Origin: Herbiconiux oxytropis
GTDB lineage: Bacteria; Actinomycetota; Actinomycetes; Actinomycetales; Microbacteriaceae
Length of the DNA: 64,000 nucleotides
Direction: 5' to 3'
NCBI RefSeq assembly: GCF_024979315.1
Contig: NZ_JANLCK010000002.1
Coordinates: 310,001-374,000 of the forward strand
Position numbers and translations under genes: made by a program. Positions 1 through 8,926 of the stretch are shown here, piece by piece (position 1 is the first letter of the stretch; the number at the start of each line of letters is the position of its first letter). Below the pieces are notes generated by a model. That model was given only the letters and a program-made list of their open reading frames with translations, did no database searches and was not told where the DNA came from.

Positions 1-299
1 GCGGCGTGATCACGAGTGCGGGCATCCTGCTCGCGGCCGTGTTCGCGGTGCTCGGCGTGCTCCCCGTGGTGGCCCTCACGCAGATCGGCGTGATCGTCTG
101 CATCGGCGTGCTGCTCGACACCCTCGTGGTGCGCACCGTGCTCGTGCCGGCCCTCGTCTTCCTCACCGGCGACTGGTTCTGGTGGCCGTCCCGGCCGGCG
201 CGGAACGCCGTGCAGGATGCCTCGCGCGACGGTGAGACGGGTGGGGCGACGGATGGCGGCGGCCCCGCACACGCGAGGCACTCAGCCGCGGCTCGGTAA
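1..299 (+). CDS. MMPL-family transporter, C-terminal fragment (cut by window edge)
   Basis: The reading frame is open from the window edge and ends at 297-299. The visible part holds two hydrophobic segments with the pattern seen at the end of RND/MMPL exporters: the GVLLDTLVVRTVLVPAL stretch and the short Trp-rich cytoplasmic end (GDWFWWPS). MMPL proteins export lipids or other hydrophobic compounds across the membrane. The last roughly 35 residues are a low-complexity Gly/Ala/Arg tail. The substrate cannot be told from this fragment. The gene starts before the window, so its length and operon are unknown. Confidence 0.8.
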   Translation, partial: GVITSAGILLAAVFAVLGVLPVVALTQIGVIVCIGVLLDTLVVRTVLVPALVFLTGDWFWWPSRPARNAVQDASRDGETGGATDGGGPAHARHSAAAR

Positions 300-338
300 A
301 CTGGTGGCACGCGTGCCAGCAGAATCGAGGAATCAGGA

Positions 339-920
339 GTGACCGACTCCCCCCGCACCCTCCCGCGGTCGCCCTACTGGGGCGTTCCGGTGGCACGGGC
401 GATCCCGTTCATCGTGACTGCGCTCGTGATCACGTTCTCGTCGAACCACTCCGCCCAGGTCGGTCTCTACGCTTACGGCGTCTTCGCGCTGATCTCGGGC
501 GTTCTCACCGCCGTGCTCTCCTGGCGCACGCTCGCCGAGCGGTCGTTGCGGGTGAACTTCCTCATCCAGGGCATCTCCGGCATCGTGTTCGGCGCCCTGG
601 CGCTGGCGGTGAACGGCGGCGGCCTCGGCTTCCTGCTGTTCTGCGCCACCATGAACTCGGCGATCTGCGGGTTCCTCGAGCTCTACGCCGGCCTCCGCAA
701 CTCCACGAACCCGGCGGCGCGCGACTGGGCCATCACCGGGGCGCTCACCGTGGTGTTCGCACTCGTGCTCATCTTCTTCCCGACCGATCCCGTGTTCGCG
801 GTGGGGATGCTCGGGGCCTACGCCGCGATCGTCGGCCTGCTGCTGGTGATCGCCGGTCTCTCCCTGCGCTGGGGCGTCCAGGCCCAGGCGTCCCCCACCC
901 GAATCGAAAAGACACCGTGA
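339..920 (+). CDS. Hypothetical polytopic membrane protein (DUF308/HdeD-like)
   Basis: 193 residues, almost entirely hydrophobic, with about six membrane segments and a short charged C-terminus. The spacing of short helices in pairs and the small-residue content resemble the DUF308/HdeD-like membrane family, whose function in actinobacteria is not established. The GTG start at 339 is preceded by a GAGGA sequence 8 bases upstream. A TAAACT hexamer at 297-302, at the stop of the previous gene, could serve as its -10 element. The gene overlaps the next one by four bases (GTGA), so the two are probably co-translated. Confidence 0.65.
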   Translation: MTDSPRTLPRSPYWGVPVARAIPFIVTALVITFSSNHSAQVGLYAYGVFALISGVLTAVLSWRTLAERSLRVNFLIQGISGIVFGALALAVNGGGLGFLLFCATMNSAICGFLELYAGLRNSTNPAARDWAITGALTVVFALVLIFFPTDPVFAVGMLGAYAAIVGLLLVIAGLSLRWGVQAQASPTRIEKTP

Positions 921-1168
921 ACCAACCTTCGAGGCGCGACCGGCTGAAGCCGGCCGAACTGCTCGTCCTGTCCGCCATCCTGTCGCTCTTCGTGGGGCTG
1001 ACGGTGCTGCTGACCACCCGCGACCTGATCCTCGCCGCGATCTTCTTCGGCGTCGCGTTCATCGTGGTGCTCGTCGTGATGGCGATGTTCTCGCTCTCGA
1101 TCAAGCCCAACGAGCTGGAGCAGCACGAGATCGACGACGAGGACAGCGACCACCCGAAGGGCCACTGA
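917..1168 (+). CDS. Small two-span membrane protein, unknown
   Basis: 83 residues: a basic N-terminus, two adjacent membrane helices (about residues 15-33 and 40-60), then an acidic tail rich in Glu, Asp and His. The GTG start overlaps the stop of the preceding membrane protein in a GTGA arrangement, which argues for translational coupling. No family was recognised. The ending HPKGH and acidic tail probably face the cytoplasm, an inference from the positive-inside rule. Confidence 0.6.
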   Translation: MNQPSRRDRLKPAELLVLSAILSLFVGLTVLLTTRDLILAAIFFGVAFIVVLVVMAMFSLSIKPNELEQHEIDDEDSDHPKGH

Positions 1169-1183
1169 CCCCCTCGCTCCCCC

Positions 1184-2578
1184 TCAGTCGGTGGTGGGCA
1201 GGATGTGGTCGACGAGCTCTGACGCGAGACCCGTGTAGGCCGCAGGGGTGAGCGCCACGAGCCGGGCCTTCGCCTCGGCGCCGATGTCGAGGCCCTCGAC
1301 GAACTCCACGAGCTCGGCCTGGCCGATCCGGCGGCCCCGGGTGAGCTCCTTGAGCAGGGCGTAGGGGTCGGCGATCGACGAACGGCCCGCCGTGACCTCG
1401 GCGCGCAGGACGGTCTGGATGGCCTCGCCGAGCACCTCCCAGTTGGCGTCGAGATCGGCCGCGAGGGCCGGCCGGTTGAGCGAGATCTGGCCGAGGCCGC
1501 CCTTGATGTTGTCGAGCGCGAGCACCGAGTGGCCGAGCGCCACACCGATGTTGCGCTGGGCGCTGGAGTCGGTGAGGTCGCGCTGCAGGCGCGAGGTCAC
1601 GAGGGTCGAGGCCAGGGAGTCCAGCAGCGCGCTCGAGAGCTCGAGGTTCGCCTCCGCGTTCTCGAACCGGATCGGGTTGACCTTGTGCGGCATCGTCGAC
1701 GACCCGGTGGCTCCCGCGACGGGGATCTGGGTGAAGTAACCGATGGAGATGTAGGTCCAGACATCCGTGCAGAGGTTGTGCAGGATGCGGTTGGCGTGGC
1801 TGATGCGATTGTAGAGCTCTGCCTGCCAGTCGTGCGACTCGATCTGGGTGGTGAGCGGGTTCCAGGTGAGTCCGAGCGAGGTCACGAACCCACGCGAGAC
1901 GGCCTGCCAGTCGGTCTCCGGATCGGCCACGAGGTCGGCGGCGAAGGTTCCCGTGGCGCCCGAGAACTTGCCGAGGTACTCGGTGCCCTCGATCTGCGCC
2001 TTCACCCTTTCGAGGCGGTGCACCGTGACCGCGAGCTCCTTGCCCATGGTGGTGGGCGTGGCGGGCTGGCCGTGGGTGTGTGAGAGCATCGGCTCGTCGC
2101 GGTACTCCGCCGCCTGGCGGCGGAGCTCCTCGATCACCGCGGTGAAGGCGGGGAGCCAGACGTCCTGAACCGCCGAGCGGATGGTGAGGGCGTAGGAGAG
2201 GTTGTTGATGTCCTCGCTCGTGCAGCCGAAGTGGGTGAGCTCCGCCACGGCGTTCAGTCCCAGTGCGGCGAGCTTCTCGCGCACGTAGTACTCCACGGCC
2301 TTGACGTCGTGCCGCGTGGTGGCTTCCAGCTCGGCGATGCGATCGATGTCAGCCTGGCCGAACTCCTGCACCACCGCGCGGAGGCGCCGGGCGAGCTCGG
2401 GGTCGAGGGGTGCGGAGCCGAAGAACGAGTGGTCGGTGAGGTGCAGCAGCCAGTCGATCTCCACGTGCACGCGGGCGCGGTTGAGACCCGCCTCCGAGAG
2501 GTGGTCGCCGAGCGCGGTCACGGCGGGGCGGTAGCGGCCGTCGAGCGGGCTGATGGGCTGGGGAGGCAGAGGGGGCAT
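1184..2578 (-). CDS. purB: Adenylosuccinate lyase
   Basis: 464 residues. PurB catalyses two fumarate-releasing steps of purine synthesis: SAICAR to AICAR, and adenylosuccinate to AMP. The N-terminus has the typical SPLDGRY motif and the C-terminal half carries the superfamily signature SSTMPHKVNP, whose flexible loop supplies a catalytic serine. The frame is open 136 codons further upstream, but that extension is Arg/Pro-rich and overlaps the phosphatase gene, so the ATG at 2578 just before PPLPPQPISPLDG is the better start. It lies 44 bases behind the phosphatase gene on the same strand. Confidence 0.95.
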   Translation of the reverse strand: MPPLPPQPISPLDGRYRPAVTALGDHLSEAGLNRARVHVEIDWLLHLTDHSFFGSAPLDPELARRLRAVVQEFGQADIDRIAELEATTRHDVKAVEYYVREKLAALGLNAVAELTHFGCTSEDINNLSYALTIRSAVQDVWLPAFTAVIEELRRQAAEYRDEPMLSHTHGQPATPTTMGKELAVTVHRLERVKAQIEGTEYLGKFSGATGTFAADLVADPETDWQAVSRGFVTSLGLTWNPLTTQIESHDWQAELYNRISHANRILHNLCTDVWTYISIGYFTQIPVAGATGSSTMPHKVNPIRFENAEANLELSSALLDSLASTLVTSRLQRDLTDSSAQRNIGVALGHSVLALDNIKGGLGQISLNRPALAADLDANWEVLGEAIQTVLRAEVTAGRSSIADPYALLKELTRGRRIGQAELVEFVEGLDIGAEAKARLVALTPAAYTGLASELVDHILPTTD

Positions 2579-2622
2579 GGGGGCTTCCGGTCGAGGGCGG
2601 TACGGGTCGGCGTGTCGGCGGG

Positions 2623-3150
2623 TCAGCGGGCGGGTGAGCGGCGGAAGGCCGGCTCGAGCTGGCGGAACAGGGCGGTGCAGGCATGCTCGATCTCGGCGAG
2701 CACGGCGTCGAACATCGCGGCGTCGGAGTAGTAGGGATCGCGGACGTCCGACCGGCCCGCGAACTCGGGGTCGAAGCCGAGCAGGAGGCGCACCTTCTGG
2801 CGGTCCTCCTCGGTGCGCGCCCACGAGCGCAGCACCCGCTCGTGGCTGCGGTCGAGCGCGATCACGAGGTCGAGCGTGTCGAACCACTCGGCGTCGAACT
2901 GACGGGCCCGATGGCTCCGGCCGTCGTAGCCCCGGGCCTCGAGGGCCGCCACGGTGCGGGGATCGGCGTGCTCGCCCACGTGCCACTCACCGGTGCCTGC
3001 GCTCGTCACGATCACGCGCGAGGAGAGCCCGGCCTTCTCCACGAGATCGCGCAGCACGATCTCGGCCATGGGCGAGCGGCAGATGTTGCCCGTGCAGACC
3101 ATGCTGATGCGGAAGGCCTCGTCGAGGGGCTCGTCCAGGTCACGGGGCAT
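2623..3150 (-). CDS. Low-molecular-weight protein-tyrosine phosphatase
   Basis: 175 residues. The CX5R phosphate-binding loop is at residues 19-25 (C-TGNIC-R), followed by Ser, and the general-acid region DPYY lies near the C-terminus, both hallmarks of LMW-PTPases. These enzymes dephosphorylate phosphotyrosine and in actinobacteria often act on capsule-type kinases, but no kinase is nearby. The ATG start is preceded by CACAAT six bases upstream, resembling the leaderless arrangement seen elsewhere in this window. It sits between the holin-like gene and purB on the minus strand. Confidence 0.88.
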   Translation of the reverse strand: MPRDLDEPLDEAFRISMVCTGNICRSPMAEIVLRDLVEKAGLSSRVIVTSAGTGEWHVGEHADPRTVAALEARGYDGRSHRARQFDAEWFDTLDLVIALDRSHERVLRSWARTEEDRQKVRLLLGFDPEFAGRSDVRDPYYSDAAMFDAVLAEIEHACTALFRQLEPAFRRSPAR

Positions 3151-3166
3151 CTGCCCATTGTGGCAC

Positions 3167-3571
3167 TCAGCGGCGGCGGCTGTCTCCTGCCAGCGGCCGC
3201 AGGATGGCCCCGATGATGGCCGAGAGGATGGCCAGCACGAGGGCCCCCAGCACGGTCCACCAGAAGCCCTCGAGGATGAGGCCGAAGCCGAACCAGCCGG
3301 TCACCACGGAGACGAGCCAGAGCAGGAGGGCGTTCACGAAGAGTGAGATGATGCCGAGGGTGAGGATGTAGAGCGGGAACGCCACCACGCGGATGATCGA
3401 GCCGATGATGCCGTTCACGAGGCCGAACACCAAGGCGACGATGAGGTAGGTGAGGATGATCTCGCCCGTGCCGCCCTCGCCGAACGGGTCGATCTTGACG
3501 CCGGCGACGATCAGCGTCGTGAGCCACAGGGCGATCGCGTTGGCCACCAGGGAGACGAGGAATCTGCGCAT
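3167..3571 (-). CDS. Phage-holin-4-like small membrane protein
   Basis: 134 residues with four membrane helices, matching the PF04020 family (named mycobacteriophage holin superfamily IV after distant similarity, but widespread in bacterial chromosomes). The start MRRFLVSLVANAIALW at 3571 fits the family's N-terminus; the frame stays open upstream only as an antisense shadow of the GNAT gene. There is no phage context, so a lytic role is unlikely. Its function is unknown. It is divergent from the GNAT gene, with 45 bases between the start codons. Confidence 0.8.
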   Translation of the reverse strand: MRRFLVSLVANAIALWLTTLIVAGVKIDPFGEGGTGEIILTYLIVALVFGLVNGIIGSIIRVVAFPLYILTLGIISLFVNALLLWLVSVVTGWFGFGLILEGFWWTVLGALVLAILSAIIGAILRPLAGDSRRR

Positions 3572-3604
3572 GCCCCCACTATCCCAGACCGGGCACCGGG
3601 CGCA

Positions 3605-3610
3605 TAGAGT
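3605..3610 (+). promoter_or_regulatory. -10 element TAGAGT, leaderless start
   Basis: TAGAGT ends exactly six bases before the ATG at 3617. A transcript starting about seven bases after a -10 box would begin at the start codon itself, giving a leaderless mRNA. No Shine-Dalgarno sequence is present. Confidence 0.6.
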
Positions 3611-3616
3611 CGCTGG

Positions 3617-4240
3617 ATGGTGAACCTGCCGTGGAGTCCCGACCTGCCGATCCGCACCCCCAGGCTCGAGCTGCGGCCGCATCGGAGCGCCGATCTCGAC
3701 GACCTGCTCGTCTACCACTCCGACCCCGAGGTGGTCCGCTACATCCCGTGGCCCGTGCGCGACCGGGTGCAGACGGCGGCGGCGCTCGACTCGCGCACCC
3801 GTCAGGGCCAGGTGACCGCCGAGGGCCAGTGGCTCGTGCTCGCCATCGAGCTCGGCGCCTCGGAGGAGCAGGCCGGCCGCGTGATCGGCGAGGTGCTGCT
3901 GAAGCTCGACAGCACCACGGATGCGCGGGGCGAGCTCGGCTACGCGATGACCGCCGACGTGGCCGGCCGCGGCTACGCCACCGAGGCCGCCCGAGCGGTG
4001 CTGCGACTGGGGTTCGAGGAGTTCGGCCTGCACCGGATCGTGGCGCGCCTGGATGCCCGGAACGACGCATCCGCCCGCCTGCTGCGACGGTTGGGGCTCC
4101 GGCAGGAGGCCCACTTCGTGCGCGACGAGTTCTTCAAAGGGGAATGGACCGACACGCTCGTGTTCGCGATGCTCGCGGAGGAGTGGGAGCAGCGGGAGAA
4201 CCCGGACGGACGGGCGGGACATATTCCGAAGGCGCTTTGA
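3617..4240 (+). CDS. GNAT-family N-acetyltransferase (RimJ/RimL type)
   Basis: 207 residues. The N-terminus IRTPRLELRPHRSADLDDL is typical of the RimJ/RimL branch, which acetylates protein N-termini or small amines with acetyl-CoA. The acetyl-CoA loop region is GRGYATEAARAVLRLGFEEFGLHRI, followed by the usual ARLDARNDASARLLRRLG motif that shapes the active site. The target is unknown. It is a single gene, ending 22 bases before the aminotransferase start, with its own leaderless-type promoter. Confidence 0.85.
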   Translation: MVNLPWSPDLPIRTPRLELRPHRSADLDDLLVYHSDPEVVRYIPWPVRDRVQTAAALDSRTRQGQVTAEGQWLVLAIELGASEEQAGRVIGEVLLKLDSTTDARGELGYAMTADVAGRGYATEAARAVLRLGFEEFGLHRIVARLDARNDASARLLRRLGLRQEAHFVRDEFFKGEWTDTLVFAMLAEEWEQRENPDGRAGHIPKAL

Positions 4241-4250
4241 CGGGCCGAAC

Positions 4251-4256
4251 TAGGAT
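4251..4256 (+). promoter_or_regulatory. -10 element TAGGAT, leaderless start
   Basis: TAGGAT followed by six bases (GAAGCA) and then ATG at 4263. This is the same geometry as nine other starts in this window. It would give the aminotransferase-dehydrogenase operon a leaderless first gene. Confidence 0.6.
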
Positions 4257-4262
4257 GAAGCA

Positions 4263-5336
4263 ATGACCACCGGCCCCGTCAAGCTGCGCCCCGAGATCCT
4301 GGCGCTGCCCGCCTATCGGCAGGGACTGGCCGCTCCCGAGGGCTTCAAGCTCTCCTCGAACGAGAATCCGTTCGATCCACTGCCCGGCGTGCTCGAGGCC
4401 GTCGACGCCGCGAGCCGTCGGCTTCACCGCTACCCCGACGCCGCAGCGCCCGAGATCACGGCGCGCCTGGCCGCCGAATGGGGCGTGGAACCCGACGAGG
4501 TGATCGTGGCCGCCGGATCCGTGGCCCTGCTGATGCAGTTCACCCTCGCGGCCGCCGGCCACGGCGACGAGGTCGTCTACTCCTGGCGCTCGTTCGAGGT
4601 CTACCCCTGGATGACGGTGCTCCCGGGAGCCACGAAGGTCGCCGTGCCCAACACGGCCGACCACCGGCACGACCTCGACGCCATGGCCGCCGCCGTGACC
4701 GACCGCACTCGGCTCGTGCTCGTCTGCAGCCCCAACAACCCCACCTCGACGGCCGTCACCGCAGCCGAGTTCGAGGGCTTCATGGCGAAGGTGCCCGCCG
4801 ACGTGCTCGTCGTCCTCGACGAGGCCTATGCCGAGTTCGTCACCGACCCCGCCGCCGTGAACGGCCGCACCCTCGTGGGCCGCTACCCCAACCTCGTCGT
4901 CCTCCGCACCTTCTCCAAGGCCTACGGGCTCGCCGGTCTCCGGCTCGGCTACGGGATCGGCCCCGCCGAGATCCTCGCGGCCGCCCGCACCACGAGCGTG
5001 CCCCTCAGCCTCACCGACCACGCCCAGATGGCGGGCCTCGCCTCGCTCGACCGCGCCGACGAGCTGCGCGCGCGGGTGGCCGACATCGCCGCCCGCCGCG
5101 ACGCCGTCTACGAGGCTCTGCTCGAGCAGGGCTGGTCGAGCATCCCGCGCCCGCACGGCAATTTCGTGTGGTTCCCCACGGGGGAACGCAGCGCCGAGGC
5201 GCTCGAGATCTTCCGCCGTCACGGTATCGTGGCGCGCGCCTACCTGCCGGACGGCATCAGGCTGACGATCGGCGAAGCCGAGTCGGTCGAGAATGTGCTG
5301 GCCGCTTCAGACGAGATTGCGAGGGCCTTCGGATGA
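4263..5336 (+). CDS. Class I/II aminotransferase (HisC/aromatic aminotransferase type)
   Basis: 357 residues, a PLP-dependent fold-type I enzyme. Visible motifs are SSNENPFDP near the N-terminus, CSPNNPTSTAV, DEAYAEF, and the PLP-lysine motif TFSKAYGLAGLRLGYGIG. This pattern is shared by histidinol-phosphate aminotransferase (HisC) and the actinobacterial aromatic aminotransferase Pat, which cannot be separated by eye. Its stop overlaps the start of E1 alpha (ATGA), so it is the first gene of the 2-oxoacid dehydrogenase operon. That context favours transamination of an aromatic or branched-chain amino acid over histidine synthesis, and no his genes are nearby. Confidence 0.82.
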   Translation: MTTGPVKLRPEILALPAYRQGLAAPEGFKLSSNENPFDPLPGVLEAVDAASRRLHRYPDAAAPEITARLAAEWGVEPDEVIVAAGSVALLMQFTLAAAGHGDEVVYSWRSFEVYPWMTVLPGATKVAVPNTADHRHDLDAMAAAVTDRTRLVLVCSPNNPTSTAVTAAEFEGFMAKVPADVLVVLDEAYAEFVTDPAAVNGRTLVGRYPNLVVLRTFSKAYGLAGLRLGYGIGPAEILAAARTTSVPLSLTDHAQMAGLASLDRADELRARVADIAARRDAVYEALLEQGWSSIPRPHGNFVWFPTGERSAEALEIFRRHGIVARAYLPDGIRLTIGEAESVENVLAASDEIARAFG

Positions 5337-6481
5337 CCGATTCCCCCACCGTCCGCTTCCTCACCGCGGGGGGCGCGTTCGAGCCCACCCCCGGCGCGGA
5401 GGAGTACGCCTCCTACCTGGAGCGCATCGGCGAGACGGAGTTGCGCCGCTTCTACCGCGACATGGCCGTGGTGCGCCGCTTCGACCAGGAGGGCACGAAC
5501 CTCCAGCGCCAGGGCCAGATGGCGCTCTGGGTGCCGAGCCACGGTCAGGAGGGCGCCCAGGTGGGCTCCGCCTACGCCGCCCGGCCGCAGGACCACATCT
5601 TCCCCTCCTACCGCGAGCACGCCGTCGGCCTCGTGCGGGGCATCGACGTGCTCGCGATCGTGGAGCTGCTGCGCGGCAACACGCACGGCGGCTGGGATCC
5701 CACCGACCCCTCGAACGGCAACTTCCACGGCTACTGCCTCGTGATCGGTTCGCACTCGCTGCACGCCACGGGTTACGCCATGGGGCTCCAGCGCGACGGG
5801 CTCGTCGGAACGGGCGATCCGGAGGTCGACTCCGCCGTGCTCGCCTACTTCGGCGACGGCGCCACCTCGCAGGGCGACGTGAGCGAGGCGTTCGTGTTCT
5901 CGGCCTCGAGCCAGACCCCCAACGTCTTCTTCCTGCAGAACAACCACTGGGCCATCTCGGTGCCCGTGACCGTGCAGTCGCGCACCCCGCTCTACCTGCG
6001 CTCGCGCGGCTTCGGCGTGCCGAGCGTGCAGATCGACGGCAACGACGTGCTCGCGAGCTACGCCGTGACCGCCAAGCACCTCGACGAGGCCCGCGCCGGC
6101 CACGGCCCGCAGTTCATCGAGGCGCTCACCTACCGCGTCGGCGCCCACACCTCCTCGGACGACCCGACGAAGTACGCCGACCAGGCCCAGCACGATCTCT
6201 GGGTGTCGCGCGATCCGATCATCCGGCTCGAGAAGTACCTGCGCTCGCTCGGCGAGGGCGACGCCTTCTTCGCCGAGGTCGCCGCCGAGGCCGAGGACTT
6301 CGCCGCCGACATCCGCCACCGGACCCTCGCGCTGACTCCGCCGGACAAGGCGCTGATCTTCGACAACGTCTACAGCGAGCCGCACCCCGTGGTGACCGAG
6401 CAGAAGCAGTGGCTCGAGCGCTACGAGGCCTCGTTCGACACCTCGCCCGAGGCCTCGTCCGTCACGAAGGAGCAGGCATGA
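5333..6481 (+). CDS. 2-oxoacid dehydrogenase E1 component, alpha subunit
   Basis: 382 residues. E1 alpha binds thiamine diphosphate and with E1 beta decarboxylates a 2-oxoacid onto the lipoyl arm of E2. The ThDP motif is [14 protein letters not shown]...NN. The heterotetrameric type and the aminotransferase in the same operon point to a branched-chain (BCKDH/Bkd) or acetoin-type complex rather than the AceE-type pyruvate dehydrogenase typical of actinobacteria. The ATG at 5333 overlaps the aminotransferase stop; upstream open frame is shadow. No E3 gene follows, so a shared lipoamide dehydrogenase must be encoded elsewhere. Confidence 0.9.
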   Translation: MTDSPTVRFLTAGGAFEPTPGAEEYASYLERIGETELRRFYRDMAVVRRFDQEGTNLQRQGQMALWVPSHGQEGAQVGSAYAARPQDHIFPSYREHAVGLVRGIDVLAIVELLRGNTHGGWDPTDPSNGNFHGYCLVIGSHSLHATGYAMGLQRDGLVGTGDPEVDSAVLAYFGDGATSQGDVSEAFVFSASSQTPNVFFLQNNHWAISVPVTVQSRTPLYLRSRGFGVPSVQIDGNDVLASYAVTAKHLDEARAGHGPQFIEALTYRVGAHTSSDDPTKYADQAQHDLWVSRDPIIRLEKYLRSLGEGDAFFAEVAAEAEDFAADIRHRTLALTPPDKALIFDNVYSEPHPVVTEQKQWLERYEASFDTSPEASSVTKEQA

Positions 6482-7470
6482 GCACCGAGACGACCCTCGA
6501 CGAGCTGCCGATGGCCAAGGCGCTGAACGCCGGGCTCCGGCAGGCGCTCGCCGACGACCCCAAGGTGCTGCTGATGGGCGAGGACATCGGCCCGCTCGGC
6601 GGCGTGTTCCGCGTGACCGAGGGTCTGCAGGCCGAGTTCGGCAAGGAGCGCGTGGTCGACACCCCGCTCGCCGAGTCCGGCATCATCGGCACGGCGATCG
6701 GCCTGGCTCTCCGCGGCTACCGCCCGGTCTGCGAGATCCAGTTCGACGGCTTCATCTACCCGGGCTTCGACCAGATCACCTCGCAGCTGGCCAAGCTCAC
6801 CAACCGCGGCGGCGGCGCGTTCTCCATGCCCGTCGTCATCCGGGTGCCCTACGGCGGGCACATCGGTGCGGTCGAGCACCACCAGGAGAGCCCCGAGGCC
6901 TACTTCGCGCACACCCCCGGCCTCCGGCTCGTGAGCCCGTCGACCCCGAACGACGCGTACTGGATGATCCAGGAGGCGATCGCCTCCAACGACCCCGTGA
7001 TGTTCTTCGAGCCGAAGAGCCGCTACTGGCCCAAGGGCCCGGTCGACTTCACCGCCTCCGCCGCGCCGCTTCACGCGAGCCGCATCGTGCGCACCGGCAC
7101 CGACGTGACCCTCGTGGGCCACGGCGCCATGGTGAGCGTGCTGCTGCAGGCCGCCGAGGTCGCCCAGGGCGAGGGCGTGAGCGTGGAGGTCGTCGACCTG
7201 CGATCGCTCAGCCCGGTCGACTACGGCCCCATCCTCGACTCGGTCACCAAGACCGGCCGGATCGTCGTCGCCCAGGAGGCCTCAGGCTTCGTGAGCGTCG
7301 GATCCGAGATCGCCGCGACGGTCGCAGAGCGCGCCTTCTACAGCCTGGAGGCGCCGGTGCTCCGCGTCTCCGGCTTCGACACCCCGTTCCCGCCCGCGAA
7401 GCTCGAGACGCTCTTCCTGCCCGACGCCGACCGCGTCCTGGAAGCCGTCGACCGGGCCATGGCCTACTAG
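6478..7470 (+). CDS. 2-oxoacid dehydrogenase E1 component, beta subunit
   Basis: 330 residues with the transketolase pyrimidine-binding domain and C-terminal transketolase domain. Conserved stretches include [27 protein letters not shown] and the [14 protein letters not shown] loop; [12 protein letters not shown] marks the C-terminal domain. The ATG at 6478 overlaps the E1 alpha stop in an ATGA arrangement, consistent with equimolar translation of the alpha2beta2 enzyme. It acts in the cytoplasm with the E2 encoded 17 bases downstream. Confidence 0.92.
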   Translation: MSTETTLDELPMAKALNAGLRQALADDPKVLLMGEDIGPLGGVFRVTEGLQAEFGKERVVDTPLAESGIIGTAIGLALRGYRPVCEIQFDGFIYPGFDQITSQLAKLTNRGGGAFSMPVVIRVPYGGHIGAVEHHQESPEAYFAHTPGLRLVSPSTPNDAYWMIQEAIASNDPVMFFEPKSRYWPKGPVDFTASAAPLHASRIVRTGTDVTLVGHGAMVSVLLQAAEVAQGEGVSVEVVDLRSLSPVDYGPILDSVTKTGRIVVAQEASGFVSVGSEIAATVAERAFYSLEAPVLRVSGFDTPFPPAKLETLFLPDADRVLEAVDRAMAY

Positions 7471-7487
7471 AGCGCCTGGAGATCAGC

Positions 7488-8885
7488 ATGAGCTCACAGT
7501 TCCACCTCCCGGATGTCGGCGAGGGACTCACCGAGGCCGAGATCGTCTCGTGGAAGGTCGCCCCGGGCGACACCATCGCGATCAATCAGGTGATCGTCGA
7601 GATCGAGACCGCCAAGTCGCTCGTCGAGCTTCCGTCTCCGTTCGCGGGCACCGTCGAGGGCCTGCTGGTGGAGGAGGGCATGACGGTCGACGTGGGCACC
7701 GCCATCATCACGGTCTCCGCGACCGAGGGCGAGGAGGCGCCGCCGCCTGCTCCGCCCGAGACCGACGCGCCGGATCCCGATCTCAAGGCCACGACCACGC
7801 TCGCAGCGACGGCGCAGGCCACCGCCGCCGCGGAGACGCCTGCGGCCCCCGAGGCTCCGGCCGAGAAGCCCGGCGCCGTGCTCGTGGGCTACGGCATCAA
7901 GGGCCACGTCTCGAGCCGCCGCACGGGCCGCTCCCGCCGCACGGCCATCCCGGCCATCGGCGAGGCGCCGGATGCGAAGTCGCCGTCCCAGCGCCCGGCC
8001 CGCATCCACCAGCCCATCCCGGGCATCCCGGTGATCGCCAAGCCGCCCATCCGCAAGCTCGCCAAAGACCTCGGCGTCGCGCTCGACGAGGTGACCCCCA
8101 CGGGGCTCATCGGCGACATCACGCGGGAGGACGTCATCCGGCACGCCGACCAGGCGAAGGTGTTCCACAACATCGAGACGCCGCAGTGGGCGCCCGTGCG
8201 CGAGGAGCGGATCCCGGTCAAGGGCATGCGCAAGCAGATCGCCAAGGCGATGGTGGCGTCGAAGTTCACGGCGCCGCACGTCTCGCTCTTCGTCGACGTG
8301 GATGCCACCCGCACCATGGAGTACGTGAAGCGGCTGAAGACCTCACCCGACTTCGTCGGTGTGAAGGTCTCCCCGCTCCTGATCATGGCCAAGGCCATCA
8401 TCTGGGCCGTTCGCCGGAACCCCATGGTCAACTCGGCCTGGACCGACAAAGAGATCATCGTGCGCAACTACGTGAACCTCGGCATCGCCGCGGCCACCCC
8501 GCGCGGTCTCATCGTGCCGAACATCAAGGATGCCCAGGACATGTCGCTGCGCGAGCTCGCCGGCGCTCTGGAGCAGCTCACCATCACGGCTCGCGAGGGT
8601 CGCACCTCCCCCACCGACATGTCCGACGGCACGATCACGGTCACCAACATCGGCGTCTTCGGGATGGACACGGGAACCCCGATCCTGAATCCGGGCGAGG
8701 TGGGCATCGTCGCGCTCGGCACGATCAAGCAGAAGCCCTGGGTGGTCGACGGTGAGGTGCGCGCCCGCTTCGTCACGACGATCGGTGCAAGCTTCGATCA
8801 CCGCGTGGTCGACGGCGACGTGGCCAGTCGTTTCGTGGCCGACGTGGCGTCGATCATCGAGGAGCCGGCGCTGCTGCTCGACTGA
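7488..8885 (+). CDS. Dihydrolipoamide acyltransferase (E2) of a 2-oxoacid dehydrogenase
   Basis: 465 residues. Domain order: lipoyl domain (about 1-78, attachment lysine near 43 in [12 protein letters not shown]), a long Ala/Pro linker, a peripheral E1/E3-binding domain (about 182-220, starting [10 protein letters not shown]), and the catalytic domain ending with DHRVVDGD near residue 438. It transfers the acyl group from the lipoyl arm to CoA. A basic stretch in the linker ([12 protein letters not shown]) is unusual. With the preceding E1 genes it completes E1-E2; the substrate is probably branched-chain 2-oxoacids, whose products prime iso/anteiso fatty acids in this group. Confidence 0.92.
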   Translation: MSSQFHLPDVGEGLTEAEIVSWKVAPGDTIAINQVIVEIETAKSLVELPSPFAGTVEGLLVEEGMTVDVGTAIITVSATEGEEAPPPAPPETDAPDPDLKATTTLAATAQATAAAETPAAPEAPAEKPGAVLVGYGIKGHVSSRRTGRSRRTAIPAIGEAPDAKSPSQRPARIHQPIPGIPVIAKPPIRKLAKDLGVALDEVTPTGLIGDITREDVIRHADQAKVFHNIETPQWAPVREERIPVKGMRKQIAKAMVASKFTAPHVSLFVDVDATRTMEYVKRLKTSPDFVGVKVSPLLIMAKAIIWAVRRNPMVNSAWTDKEIIVRNYVNLGIAAATPRGLIVPNIKDAQDMSLRELAGALEQLTITAREGRTSPTDMSDGTITVTNIGVFGMDTGTPILNPGEVGIVALGTIKQKPWVVDGEVRARFVTTIGASFDHRVVDGDVASRFVADVASIIEEPALLLD

Positions 8886-8926
8886 CGCGCTGCTGCTCTC
8901 CAGATGCGGTGCGCCTCGACAGAGGC

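Noticed and set aside
3167-3571. Holin-like gene as a prophage remnant
   Set aside because: The family is common in bacterial chromosomes, and no other phage gene, integrase or attachment site is near.
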